Below are positions 22,181-33,592 of a stretch of DNA of 64,000 bases, piece by piece. The position numbers were made by a program, and so were the translations under genes. The stretch spans positions 930,001 through 994,000 of the forward strand of contig JAUDYN010000009.1 of NCBI GenBank assembly GCA_030407005.1. The letters are read 5' to 3'. The DNA is from Desarmillaria ectypa. Lineage: Eukaryota; Basidiomycota; Agaricomycetes; Agaricales; Physalacriaceae. Numbering within the stretch: position 1 is the first letter of the stretch; every line of letters begins with the position of its first letter. Under the pieces are notes generated by a model. That model had not been told where the DNA came from, made no database searches, and was given only the letters and a program-made list of their open reading frames with translations.

Positions 22181-23135
22181 CAAGTCTTTGTCATGGACGA
22201 CGAGCTGTGTGAGGACTTTCGCAACAGTGCACGAGGAAAGAGAACAACGGTCACATGATGTCTACGCAGAGTTTTTGGCTATCCTATCTCCGAAATTTCG
22301 TGAAAGCTCAACTCAACACAGCTTCGTCTGCAGCCCATCGTATGAGGCTATCTTCTCAGAAGTTGCTACCCTTCACTCCGGATGACGCAATTCCCTCGTT
22401 CTATTGGCGTGCTGACTGTGAACCCCTACCACGTTGGTGATATTCTTTCGGGTGCTTAAGTCGACATTACCTCGCCCTCGTTTTCTTCCCAGGGACTGCT
22501 GTACACCGGCTATGGCTTCCAACTTTGTCGAATTTACCTTGCTTTCCAAGATAAGACCTGGACACTCGAGGCAGAAGAAGAATGCCACTATCGTTATGAT
22601 CAGAACAAACTCATTCTTTATTTCTTGCGGTTCGCCCTGTCATGGATCGGATGTTTGCTCATTTTGTTTGCGGGCGTGTTCTTGACCGTATAGCCAAGCT
22701 CCGCGATGATGATCTCTCATCCAACGATAGCCTGCAGATGATACTAGCTGCCTTTATCATCCGGATAACACCCGATGCATTGGATCATGAAATCTTTTAA
22801 CGGTCCATGGCATACATTTTCGAGCCCGAAAACCTCTTCAGTATTTGTGCGATGCATATTGCTAGGAATGACACACACCGCCTTCGTCGTCTCGTCCAAC
22901 TTGGTCCAGAGCACCCGGCTTGGCGTGAGTGTCTGCAGAAGCTCGACACTATCCCCCGAGCATTTTAAACTATCAAGTAATACGGAGCAGACCCTTCGTA
23001 CCGTTTCAGACTTTAGAGCGTTTGTCGAAGGGGACTGTACGGGACACTTTGGTCTTCCAGATCCCCCGCAACCACAATGAGCTCCGGGTGAAAGTGAACA
23101 CCCGAGGAATTTATGGCTGGCGATGAAGTCGTTAC
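22180..23135 (+). pseudogene. Relic of an unidentified protein gene
   Basis: Several protein-like stretches follow each other on the plus strand but are broken by stops and frame changes: FVMDDELCEDFRNSARGKRT, EFLAILSPKFRES, LLYTGYGFQLCRIYLAFQDK, a hydrophobic LRFALSWIGCLLILFAGVF, RIAKLRDDDLSSNDSLQMIL, then ITPDALDHEIF followed by TAA, then RSMAYIFEPENLFSICAMHI and RRLVQLGPEHPAWRECLQKL. The TAA (about 22797-22799) directly interrupts an otherwise continuous reading, which argues for decay and not for an intron. The layout (helix-rich part, one membrane stretch, helical tail) is seen in large Agaricomycete membrane proteins, but I cannot name it. Confidence 0.4.
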
Positions 23136-23764
23136 CAAAGTTTTGGCATCGGCTACGGTGGCCTTGCAATGGTGGGGCGACACCGGATGAAATGATGAAT
23201 AGCGGTGATAGTCAAGTATAAATGTCCCAGATCATGTACTATCTGTGGGTGCTCCGACGCGTTAGTTCTCGGATGTGTATCTTCTTTCTTGAATGAACAA
23301 GTTGCACCGCCGATAGATAAATCAGTCCGATTAGTTTGCGCTTATACTTTCCAGTAGAGCTGTTCTGGATTGAAACGATCATCAGCTCCTTGCAAGACTC
23401 GCCGACTTGGAAATCAACTAGCGTCCATCACAAGCAAGACAGGTGCGCGGAATTTAATCGGGTTTAAAGGAAGTTTACACAAGTAGGCAAACTTTTCAGT
23501 TACTTCAGTCTTCGACCCACAGCCATTCCGATACCAATACTAATGGCACCTCAATTTTTGAATCCACCACACGTATTATTCGCTGTTCCTTTCTTCGACG
23601 ATGGAAGAGTCGACTATGCCTTCAAAACGCGTCTGCACCCACTTCACATCCGTGAGAGCCGCAAAGGGACATTGGGGATGGCCGGGTAGCTCACTTTTTC
23701 TTGTGGGGCGAGCTTTCGTTATAAATCTCCACGGAGCCGAGGTAAATGCTGCTTGGACCGCACG
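23136..23764. other. Intergenic, nothing recognised apart from the presumed permease promoter
   Basis: No motif-bearing frame. A short plus frame from 23543 (MAPQFLNPPHVLFAVPFFDD) stops after about 50 codons and is out of register with the permease start chosen at 23765. Confidence 0.35.
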
Positions 23765-26431
23765 ATGACATGGGTACAAGCAGTACTGAAAGCTCTGGAG
23801 GTCGGGACATCGATATCTTGAATGACACCACGCTCATCGTATCTATAGGTCTCGCCGGATGCTTCACCCTACAGGAACAACGATATCCTCCCTTTCCCAC
23901 CTGCTAGGAGGACATGGACCAAAAGAGATTTTATCTTTTTCTGGCTTTCAAAGTGTGAGCTTATAGCTGGACCATCCGCATGAATCCCCGACTCATCGTA
24001 TTTAAAGCTATCAATATCGCGGAATGGTCTGGCGCGTCTGCAGCGCGTGAGTGTTCAGTCGTGGCTTTGAGTTGGAAGGTGTTAACAGTTCTTTAGTAGC
24101 TCTTGGATTGACTGTTGGTCAAGCTATTGCAGGTGAGTTTCCTTCCTACACGCGTTTTGCCGTTCTTATTGAGATTCAAGTGAATGCCGTTAGCACGACA
24201 ATGTCAGCATTTCTCTCCATTTTGTTTCCTCGTATTCACTTTGATGCAGAATATGCCTAGCTCTCGTTGTAAGTGGCCATGGAGGAGGAAAATGGCACAT
24301 TCCATTCGTGCGTATATTTCATTCCTCCCAACTCATCTCCACGAGAGCTTGCTTCTAGGCCGTGATCAATCGCAGTGCCTGGGGAATGTTAGTTTCCTAC
24401 CTTTCCTTCATCCGTTTTTCCTTCTGAGAATCCCACTAGTCGCGGATCTTGTTTCCCACTACTCAATCGCGTAATTCTCTCGTGTTGTTGGTACGGCGTT
24501 CAAGGGTGGTATGGTGGCCAGATGGTCAAAGTCATGATTGGTTCAATATGGCGTGAGTTTTGCCTTGGTTGTCCCCGTAGACGAACTGAATTTGTTCCTA
24601 GCGAGCTTCTATAACATGAGGAATACATTCGGACCTGGTGTCGCCATGAAAACGAATGAATTTAGTTGGTTAATTACCTGATTGCGATTTTCTGCGACTG
24701 ACCGACGTTGTGTCTAGTTTCTTTCATCATCTTCTGGCTCATCTCGTGTCCGTTCCTCCTCCTTCGGCCAGAACAGTAAGATATTCCCAAGGTTTCTCTA
24801 TGCATTAACTTTGCTTATTCTCCAGATATCGGTTCTCCTCGATCATATCTTCAGTCACTGTCATTATCGCTGCATTGGCGGTCTTCATATGGGCTGTCGT
24901 AAAACAAGGCAACGGTGGGCCCCTCATTAGTAACCCCGAAACTGTTTACGGGATCGGGGAGCTGAAGGGGGCGGCGTTAGGTTGGGCCATGACGCGTATG
25001 ATCACCAGTGGAATAGGCGGTTGGGCTGGAGGGGTTGGTTGATCCTATTTCCGTTTTCAAGGACTCCGCTGACCATGCTTATCCTAGATTCTTTACCAGA
25101 GCGGTACTGATTGCTATGCTATCTGGGTTACATAAGTCTGACAGTGATATCTAGATTTTTCTCGTTATGCGGCGAAACCTGGTGATCAGCTATATGGGCA
25201 AATCTTCATCATTCCTGTGTGTTTGTTGGGAACTAACGTACTCGGGATCGTGAGTCTTGATAGGTTTACGTTATGCTAATACTCACCGAGTAAAGGTGAC
25301 CACATCTTGTGCACGTGGATTCTATCCTAACGACCCTCTCCTCTGGTAAGCTACGCCTGATCATCATAATTTTTCCATCAACTGACTCAAATCGACAAGG
25401 AAACTGTATGATCTATTGCAAGCAATTCAGGAACACGGCGGTCCAGGAGCTCGTGCAGCCGTGTTCTTCGTGGCCTTTGCTTTCTTTGTGTCTCAGCTGT
25501 CGGTCAACGTACGTTTTGTTTCTGTTCTTGTGGAAAATTCGTGATGTTGCATGTATAGGTTACTGCATGCGGTGTTGTCGGAGGAATAGATCTTGCCGTG
25601 CTCCTTCCTCGGTAGAGCTGAGATATTTCCTGATAACACCTGGCTAACGTCCAGCCACCATGTAGATACATCGACATTAAACGGGGCGCTTTCATCATCG
25701 CAATAATTGGGATATGCATCAATCCGTGGAAGATTCTCAACGTACGTGTGGGCCCCTTATAGAAATGCATCAAGGAACGTTGACACCTCAAAAATAGAGT
25801 GCAAACTCGTTCATCTCCGTGATCTCGGGTTACGCCGTCTTCCTTGGCCCTCTTGCAGGAATAATGGTCGTTCGTGCGCCCTTCCTCTCGGGTATGATCT
25901 AGTTGACGCTCACGAGCTGTTCTAGGCGGATTATCATCTTTTACGTCGACAACGGTTAAAGCTGTCTCATCTCTTCATCCCAAACTCATCCAGTGACTAT
26001 TGGTTCTGGCACGGCCTCAATTGGCGGGCACCGGTAGCATGGTTGCTTGTGCGTGATTATCAGATTTACTTCGTGTTTGTGTTTAACGTCAGTTTTGACA
26101 GGGCGTCTGGCCTAGTATGCCCGGGTTCTGCGCGTCTATCATTCCGGACTCAATCCACGTTAGTACTACATGGGTGTATGTTTTCTTTGCGATGTTATAT
26201 GCAGACGTGACTGATGGTTGTCTTTGAAGACATGTGTACTACATGTCCTGGCCGTTAGGATTTAGTATAAGTGCCGCGACGTGGTTATTTCTGAATAAGC
26301 TGTGGCCGCCACCGGGCGTCGGCGACGTAGATGAGAAAGATGTATTTGGTACGTTTGGACCTGCGGAGTCCTCTGTTTCGAGTTTGGATAACTACGGAGA
26401 GAAGGACGACATAGAGGCAAAGCAGGTGTAA
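23765..26431 (+). CDS. NCS1-family nucleobase/nucleoside permease (Fur4-like)
   Basis: A plasma-membrane symporter of the uracil/uridine/allantoin type. The start MTWVQAVLKALEV joins over a 48-nt intron to SPDASPYRNNDILPFPPARR. Family landmarks follow in order: FIFFWLSKSINIAEW, LALGLTVGQAIA, GHGGGKWHIPFAVINRSAWG, RVILSCCWYGVQGWYGGQMV, IWPSFYNMRN, EFISFIIFWLISCPFLL, NPETVYGIGELKG, YQSDFSRYAAKPGDQ, GTNVLGIVTTSCARGFYP, AIQEHGGPGARAAVFF, INPWKILN, SGYAVFLGPLAGIM, SSDYWFWHGLNWRAPVAWLL and MSWPLGFSISAATW. It ends EAKQV. Some seventeen introns of about 48-60 nt are required. Short exons make it look broken at first sight, but every junction checked keeps frame with GT..AG ends. Exact substrate unknown. 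Confidence 0.9.
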
Positions 26432-26700
26432 CTCGTAGGAGTTATCAAACACGTACTTTTGCCAAGGGAGAGACGTACCCCCATGGGTGGGTCTGGAAAA
26501 TGATGCGTGCCTGTCGCGAGGAAAGCTGTCTTTCCGATTTTGAAACCATCACAAGGGATCCCGTTGAACGAAGCCAAGATGTCATCGGATTCTAGTGGAT
26601 ACAATGATGTCTAGTACGAATCATGGAGACGTTCATCAAACCTGCAAAAGTGCCAGTGGTGTACATAGATGCGGTACGGCATGCGATACTTTTCTACTGT
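26070..26700 (+). repeat. Segmental duplication, source copy (3' end of the NCS1 gene plus flank)
   Basis: Covers the last introns and exons of the permease and about 270 bp downstream. The same sequence, diverged, occurs at 28950-29545 in the same orientation. Confidence 0.85.
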
Positions 26701-28949
26701 AATTTATCAAGCCGTAACACCTCAGAAAACAACGTCATTAACACCAGATGTGCGCAGTATATGGTGGGATCATTTGAATGCAGAATCCCTCTAAGCATCT
26801 CCGTCCATTCTCTTTTCTCCTCATCGCCATCTTGTGTAATGCCAAGTGGATTCAGAGTGCGACGCCCGAAGTGCCCGCTTCCGCTCTGAAGATGTCCAGA
26901 GTTGGGGGTGCCGGTCTGTGCCTTCATTCTGTAGGTGATGCTAGCGATGGCCAAGTTCAACGTATGCATTCATCCGCCGTTCCACCTTTAAATAGCCAGT
27001 AACAAGGGGGTTGCGGATCTTAGATTCTTGAGCGGCAGAGCCTGGGGTTGGCTTGGTCCCATAGCAGCTAGGTATCAATGTCTTGTAGATAGGTTGCTGT
27101 AGTACGGACGGCGTTAAATTTCTGTTCAGGAGCACCGACGACAAATAAAATCCACTTCCTTCCTTCCTTCTGGGATGTCGATCATATACGGTCCGAGAGG
27201 CGATCTGGCACCAAATAGTATAAACGTAAATCGGCCGAGGTCTCACCTGAATCTCTTCTAAACACTACCACCATCTCTTTGCTCATTAATCATCTTTATT
27301 AAAGGCAAGCATTTGAGTAGTCAGTCCTACGATATTCGAGCATTGCACTAATTGTGGAATATTGTTGACCCTGTGGCTGTGCGAGCTGGCGCGATGACCA
27401 GTTAGCCCGAGTTCTGCTGAGTAAAGGATGAGTAAAAGATTATCAAGAGAAATAAAGTACTAGAAGATGCAGAATGGTATTTAAGTAGCTAGATTTCGTA
27501 GTATACCTCACTCGTTTTCCCTTCAGCAAACATGAATTCGTTCTATAATAATTCGCTAGGCAAACGTGCCTGATCACGCGGTGCGGTGTTATCTAACACT
27601 AATTAGTTGAAGGGCACCTTTGATTTCATCGATTCCATGACTTCCAACAAGATGGGACTCCTTTTCTTTACAATTTCTTCATCGTGACTTTCCTTTAATA
27701 TGCAACGTTATGTACAGCATTCAGCTTCTATTATGTTCTCCAAACTCTCCATAATGCAGAGGAATCCTTTTTTCATGCGACGAACTACTTGATTGTCCAA
27801 GCCACGATCTGCACCACTGTTCGGGCTGATACCACTCTTGCCATCCTCCAGCCTTTTCGTGATTCTGCTATAGATTTCCTTTGTCCAGTCGTCGACGCTT
27901 GGCATGATTTTTCGTTACTCATGTATGACCTCTCAGATCTTTCCCCCTCCGCACCCTTATCTGCAACGGCGATTGCTTAATATCGCCATGCAACTAAATG
28001 CTCAAATCGCGAGGAAAATTTTCCCGCTGCTTAAAGCAGCCACTGTCAACATTGAGGCTACATTATCGGCCGAGCTACGAAAAACTTCACGCGGAGATTC
28101 GCTCTTCCAATGGTTTACTTGGCCAGCGTCGATGCGGTTAGCTCTGCTGGACGACTTGCCCCACCTGATAGGCTCCCCTGCGACTTTCCGCCGTAAAATT
28201 CACCAGATTACAGAGATCCTTGACCGCACCCTCGCATTTCTTAAAAGCTGCTGCACGGTCCTTGTCGCTGAAAAAACCATCCAGACAATAAAAAATTCGA
28301 TAACATTCAGACATCGCATAGTCTCCCGGCAATAAGGGCGGAGGGCAGATATCATCACCCATTGGAACTAGGAACTCTACGTCAAGCTATTTACTCGTAC
28401 TTACGATATGTTCTTATACCTGGTTCTTTCTTCTTCTTTTAACTTGAAGGTTTATGAAGCCAGAACCTATTTACAGGTGACATCCCTCGTAAATACTAAA
28501 TGTCCACAACAATAGCACTCTATCATTTCGTCTTAAAGCTGGAAAACCCCTACTAGGAATGCGACTACAGGCGACTACTCACAGACGTCCTAAAATCTGA
28601 GTTAATTACAATCTGGTTGGATTTCCGACTCCTCTTCACCGCAAGACATATGAGATTGGTTCAAGCTGTAATTGCATCGCCCGAGCTGAATAGGATCACG
28701 AGTTACTTGATATATACCATTGCTTCACCCCTGTCGCATCCCATTCGCTCGTATGATATTTTGTTCGTCGCTCATTTATTAAAGCCTCCGAGTCCGCCGC
28801 CTTTCTAACCGCGTACTTGTTGCACTTACGATACTTGGAACCAAAGTGGCGGCCTTTTTGTCGCTCGCAGACATCTATACTAAGGTGACCCTTACTGTAC
28901 TGGATGCGGTGGCTTTTAAGTTTGGACCCCTTCTCTGGCTCTCGGAAGT
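26700..28949. other. Gene-poor stretch between the two copies of the permease 3' end
   Basis: No supported gene. Around 27.7-28.35 kb both strands have protein-like short frames: minus 27708-27905 (SVDDWTKEIYSRITKRLED), minus 28138-28362, and a 143-residue plus frame 27904-28335 (AELRKTSRGDSLFQWF). None has an identifiable family and they overlap each other, so at most one is real. It may be a decayed gene. Confidence 0.35.
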
Positions 28950-29545
28950 ACTTGAATGTTTGCGTTTAACATCAGATTTGATGGGGCGTCTGGCCTAGTA
29001 TGACCGGGTTCTGCACGTCTATCATCCCGGACTCTATCCACGTTAGTACCACATGGGTGTATGTTTTCTTTGCGATGTTATATGCAGACATGACTGATAG
29101 TTGTCTTTGAAGACATGTGTACTACATGTTCTGGCCATTAGGATTCAGTATAAGTGCCGCAGCGTGGTAATTTCTAAATAAGTTGTGGCCGCCACCGGGC
29201 GTCGGCGACGAGGAGGAGAAAGATGTATTTGGTACCTTTGGACCTTTGTTTCGAGTTTGGACAAGTACGGAGAGAAGGACGACGTGGAAAGAGAGCAGAT
29301 GTAACTCGTAGGAGTTATCAAACACGTATTTTTGCCAAGGTAGAGACGTACCCCCGTGGGTGGGTCCGGAAAATGATGCGTCTTGTCGCTTTTGTCGAGG
29401 AAGCTGTCTGTCTCATTTTGAATATCATCACAAGGGTCGGGTTGAACGAAGCCAAGATGCCATCGGTTTCTAGTGGATACAATGATGTCTAGACTGAAGT
29501 GCCAATAATGTACATAAATGCGATGCGGTATGTGGTGCTTTTTTA
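28950..29545 (+). pseudogene. Dead duplicate of the NCS1 permease 3' end
   Basis: Matches 26070-26700 at most positions, including intron sequence and the untranslated flank. Damage in this copy: the acceptor before GGCGTCTGGCC has changed from TTGACAG to TTGATGG; a TTA Leu codon has become TAA (TGGTAATTTC near 29165); bases encoding part of GPAESSVSSLD are deleted; and about 35 bp of the 3' flank are missing. It carries only the last part of the gene, so it never encoded a whole transporter. It ends directly at the 3' end of the convergent MFS gene. Confidence 0.85.
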
Positions 29546-29557
29546 TGGGTGATTTAC

Positions 29558-31854
29558 TTAATGATGCACGCTCTCAGATGGAGTAGGACTCGTCGCAGTC
29601 CTGGGGGTTTCTCGGATCGCTTTCTCTATGTCTCGATCAACAGCCACTGTAGAAATGCTTTGAGGTGTGGATACAGGCTTAGCCTCCTCCGGTGTACCCT
29701 TGTCCCCCACGATTCCGACATTCCAGAAGAAAAGAATGGCTAGAAGGGCAGCTATATAGCACATGTTAATTCGACGTTCATGATAAAAGTAAATGAATGA
29801 CTGACCGATGGCTCCAAAAGCGAATGCAGTCCATTCTGCTGCTTTGTAACCATTCAGAAGAGCCTCTCGGGGAGCGTTACTGTTTGCTACGTCGACTACG
29901 ACACCCATATTCAACGAGTCCTGAGCAACGACGCGGTTGAAAACGATTGTAGCGACCGTCACTCCCATTGCTGTCCCAATCTGTCGAGAGTATCAACGTC
30001 CGGTTCCTTGTTTGAGAATGGAAAAACCCACCTGGTTCATCGTTTGAAATAGAGCGCCGGAGAGACTCTGTTCATGAGGCTCGACAATTCTCGCTACAAA
30101 TATCGTCCCAGCAGCAAAGACGAAATCGGCTCCAAAGACAGAGAATATGGCACTAGGGAAACCATAGGCCCAATATGTCGCATCGGGGTCAATTTCGGCA
30201 AAGAAGATGGCTGCGCAAGCAGTAATAAATGTTCCGCTCGCTAAGGTATGGGAATAAGTATGTTCCCTTTAGTCACTTGCTTTAGGAATCCACTAACCTA
30301 GAATCCAGACCACAGAAACACGAGCAATGGTAAGAGCAATGATAAAATTGCAGATGATTCCAGTGATGAACATGGGAAACAGCCGGATCATAGTACGAAC
30401 AGGGGTGTAGCCTTTGTAGTTTTGGTAGTAGAGCTAGGAAAGCCGTGGTAAGCGCGTCGCTCGCGGGTGGGTCATCGTTGACGTACCTGGGTCCAGAAAC
30501 TCCATCCAAAAAATGAACAGAAGGTGAACATGACAATGACCATCATTGCTGCGAATTTCCCGTTTCCGCGAGCCCATAGAGAGAGCTTCATGATGGGCGG
30601 TGGGGTCAGTACGGAATATGACGCGTTTGGGTTGCGCTGGACGCGTTCGAGATACCATTGCCATAATAAGAAAACACCGAGGATGAAAACACCGACCACG
30701 AGGAGTGCGATAATGTCTGGATAGGACGTAAATAAAGAGACCTAGTAAAAAGAATGACAAGCTTACAGGAGGTCGCCCATTTGTTCGGAGCCACCTCTCC
30801 GTCGCTAAGAACAAAGATGATGAGAGTCAAGGCGGCCGTTACCAGGAACGCGCCAAGCCAGTCAACGCGTTTGTCTAGTTCCGTGGATGGTTCATCTTTG
30901 GGGATAGCCCAGAATCCAACAGCCATGTACGAAACTGTCAGACCGGCTGATAGGTAGAAATTGCTTCGCCAGGAAGGGCTTTCAAATGAATAATTAAATG
31001 ATGGTTCGGTGTTATTGGGTTGAGTACGTACTCAGAGAGCTGGGTGAGAGTGGCGCCTAGTGCCATACCAGTGAACGCGCCTAAGGGTGCCCCGGCAGCG
31101 AAGGATGAAAAGGCGATGGAGCGAGTTTTCCCGGGAGGGAAAGCATGTGCTAGAATGCCCATCTGTTTGATGGGTCAGATTGGATCATTAAGAGGCAAAG
31201 GTTCTGGATGCTCACTGATGCGGGCAGGGCGGCGGCTACGCCAATTCCTTGAATACCGCGCAGCACATCCAGGGTGATTTCATCTGATACGAGTCAATGG
31301 TCGGTGAAGGTCTCGAGACAAGTGACAGAGACGTACTTTGGGCAAAGCCGCATGCAAGGGTAAAGATGGCGAGCCATGCTGAGCCGACCATGAATACTGA
31401 TTTACGTCCATAGAGGTCTGCAAGACGTCCGAACATGGGGAAAAGACATCCCTGGAAAAATATATGTTTGGTTGAAGTCAAGGACTGATATCCACTATAA
31501 CGTACGGAACTCAGAGCATAGGCTGATACCTGGGAAGTTGTCAGTTAGTCAACGTGGTTCCGCAGCCTTAGCATGCAGAGACTTACAAGCCATTGTAATT
31601 GGGTCTCTTCGATATCCAAGTCGCGACCAATAGACGGCAATGAAATCGAAACAGAAGTATTGTTTGAGCTCTAGTAAATGCACAGTGAAGATATGTTTCA
31701 AAGGGAATAAGGAGCGACGTACATTTACCCACATAGCCATTGTACATGTGGCTATCAATGACACCGTTTGGAGGGTCGAAAGCGGGGGTTGAGTTTCTCT
31801 CTCATTTTTCTCTGTCGGAACGTCGTCGACCGTGGTAGTGCTATGCGACTCCAT
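29558..31854 (-). CDS. MFS drug:H+ antiporter-like transporter, copy 1
   Basis: A 14-helix major facilitator (DHA2-type by sequence feel), expected in the plasma membrane. The start at 31854 (MESHSTTTVDDVPTEKNERE) was preferred over an upstream in-frame ATG at 31923, because the paralogue also has a short N-terminus. Landmarks: SLIATCTMAMWVN; FPMFGRLADLYGRKSVFMVG, the MFS motif A loop; RGIQGIGVAAALPAS; FSSFAAGAPLGAFTGMALGA; DWLGAFLVTAALTLIIFVLS; WQWYLERVQ; MNQIGTAMGVTVATI, motif C-like; and FFWNVGIVGDKG near the C-terminus. About ten introns keep frame. The C-terminus (TPSESVHH) is 13 bp from the dead permease duplicate. A close paralogue at 45.0-47.2 kb shares order and intron positions as far as checked. 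Substrate unknown; the nearby GMC gene suggests metabolite or toxicant export. Confidence 0.92.
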
Positions 31855-33539
31855 GGGATGCGAATGCAGCGAAGTTGGTAAAGAATATTTGGCAGCGACG
31901 CGGCTTATATGGACGCCCGTCAAAACATAGGTGGGACTACATCTTGAACTCCACTCATTTCCGGTACGTTAATCATCATGTTCGAAGTAGAAAAAAAGTG
32001 CTTCGGCGGTGCACGAACTACGTTGATAGCCGACATCTATATTAAGCGTTAGAGTGGATTTCGTCACCTAGTAGACAGCGACCGTATTTGGGTGAGGGGG
32101 AAGAAATACTTTCCTGTTCAAGTATGAGGCACATGACTCGGGTTTAAGTGGGTCGCTGCATCCACACGAACGCGACGGTCAATACTTCCTCCGTGGCCTG
32201 GCGAGAGACACCACGTGGCCGAATTCCTTAGCAATTGCACTTATGTCAACACAGCCCCTTCCAAGTGCCTCCCTGACCACGCGGCATTTGCATTTCGAGC
32301 CATTCTCAACCTCAGGCAACCTTGTGAGTCTACATTTTCCGTTAATGTATGCATATGGTCTATCTATTATTCAGGTATGTACCATACAGACTGAATGCAT
32401 GCTCTCTCTCATTCGCAACGTTTGTCGCTGGCTGGTGCATGCGTCCATCATCATTTTTCACCTTGACTCGCCACCATGATCCGATCAATCCTGTAAGAGC
32501 GTCAAGTTGTACTATATCCTGCCGATGTAGTAGGAACAGAATGTTTGGTCGGACATGCGTCCCTCCGTCACGTCGGGTTCTTCGCAGAACCGAAAGCAGG
32601 ACTCAATGGAGTCGTAGGCGTCGGTAATTAGATTTATTCCCCAACACTGTTCCGAAGTACCTCTCAGGTACGGTTGATCTTCATTGTAGCTCGTATACTG
32701 GTAACTTAAACCTGATCGACTTGTTCAGAGTGCCACGGTGTAGATAATATCTTGTCCCATTGTCATTTACTTTGACATTGGGAGGTTCTTTGTTCTCTTC
32801 GAGCTATGAGTGGACTAACGCATTTGGAACGGCTTAAGCACCAGCAAACTGCGTTCAATGGCTGTCCTAGCCGCGATACAATCCCGCAGGTAGCCGGACA
32901 CCTAGTGTGTTCGTATCTAAGCTGTAAGTAAATCAATGTCAGCAAGTTCCCCCCCCCTCCGATTTAGTTTTTTTTTAGAGAACCCCCCGTGTATCATTTG
33001 AGCTCTTTCAGAGGGCTCCGTAGCCCTACCGTTTGACAAACGTCTTGAAGGAGATCCTAGCATCTCCCTGCTGGCCGGGTCTAACGACTATCGCATGATT
33101 TTTTCTCTCAGAGATTGAATTTCCCCGGTGCACAGCTCCGTTGTCATTCTGTTTCCCATGAGCGCTACCAATCCCGAATATGCCCTGCAGCGCCCTAGCG
33201 TCGGGTCAGCCAGTGGGTTCTTTGACGCGTCCTCCTTCCGTGCCTAGGTCTTACGTTACTGTTAGGGGATCTTTCAGCAGTTCCAGACAATGTCGAAACG
33301 GATTCAACATCTGCTTCACGCAGATTGGAACCCATATCTCCGTGTTTCAATTCAAGCACGGATCACTCTTTCTTGTTCACCGACTCACAGGCACAGCGCG
33401 TCGCCAATGCCATTTTGGCTGCTCAGGCAAATCTCAGCCCGGAATACCTGGAACGCGCCCGCATGGTAATGTCCTGATGCTGAGTCGGCAATGCTCTGTT
33501 GTTGCCCTGTTTACAGCTGAAATAGAGGTACCTGGCTTG
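31855..33539. other. Intergenic between MFS copy 1 and the GMC gene; divergent promoters
   Basis: About 1.7 kb with short frames only (up to 148 residues, plus, 33180-33626, running into the GMC promoter and first exon in another frame). No motif found. The two genes are transcribed away from each other from this stretch. Confidence 0.4.
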
Positions 33540-33549
33540 TATAAAAAGG
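33540..33549 (+). promoter_or_regulatory. TATA box of the GMC oxidoreductase gene
   Basis: TATAAAAAGG, about 44 bp upstream of the ATG at 33593. A C/T-rich stretch (CGTTTCCTCTTCAATTCTTC) follows, as is usual for fungal core promoters. Confidence 0.55.
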
Positions 33550-33592
33550 CGCTCGTTTCCTCTTCAATTCTTCAGCACCGGAAGCATCTGTC

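Noticed and set aside
23765..26431. NCS1 permease as a pseudogene
   Set aside because: Many short exons gave an impression of stops everywhere. After splicing at GT..AG sites each junction checked restored the conserved family sequence, so the gene is treated as intact.
27708..28362. Genes on either strand
   Set aside because: Overlapping frames of 65-143 residues on both strands with no motif and no consistent splice chain.
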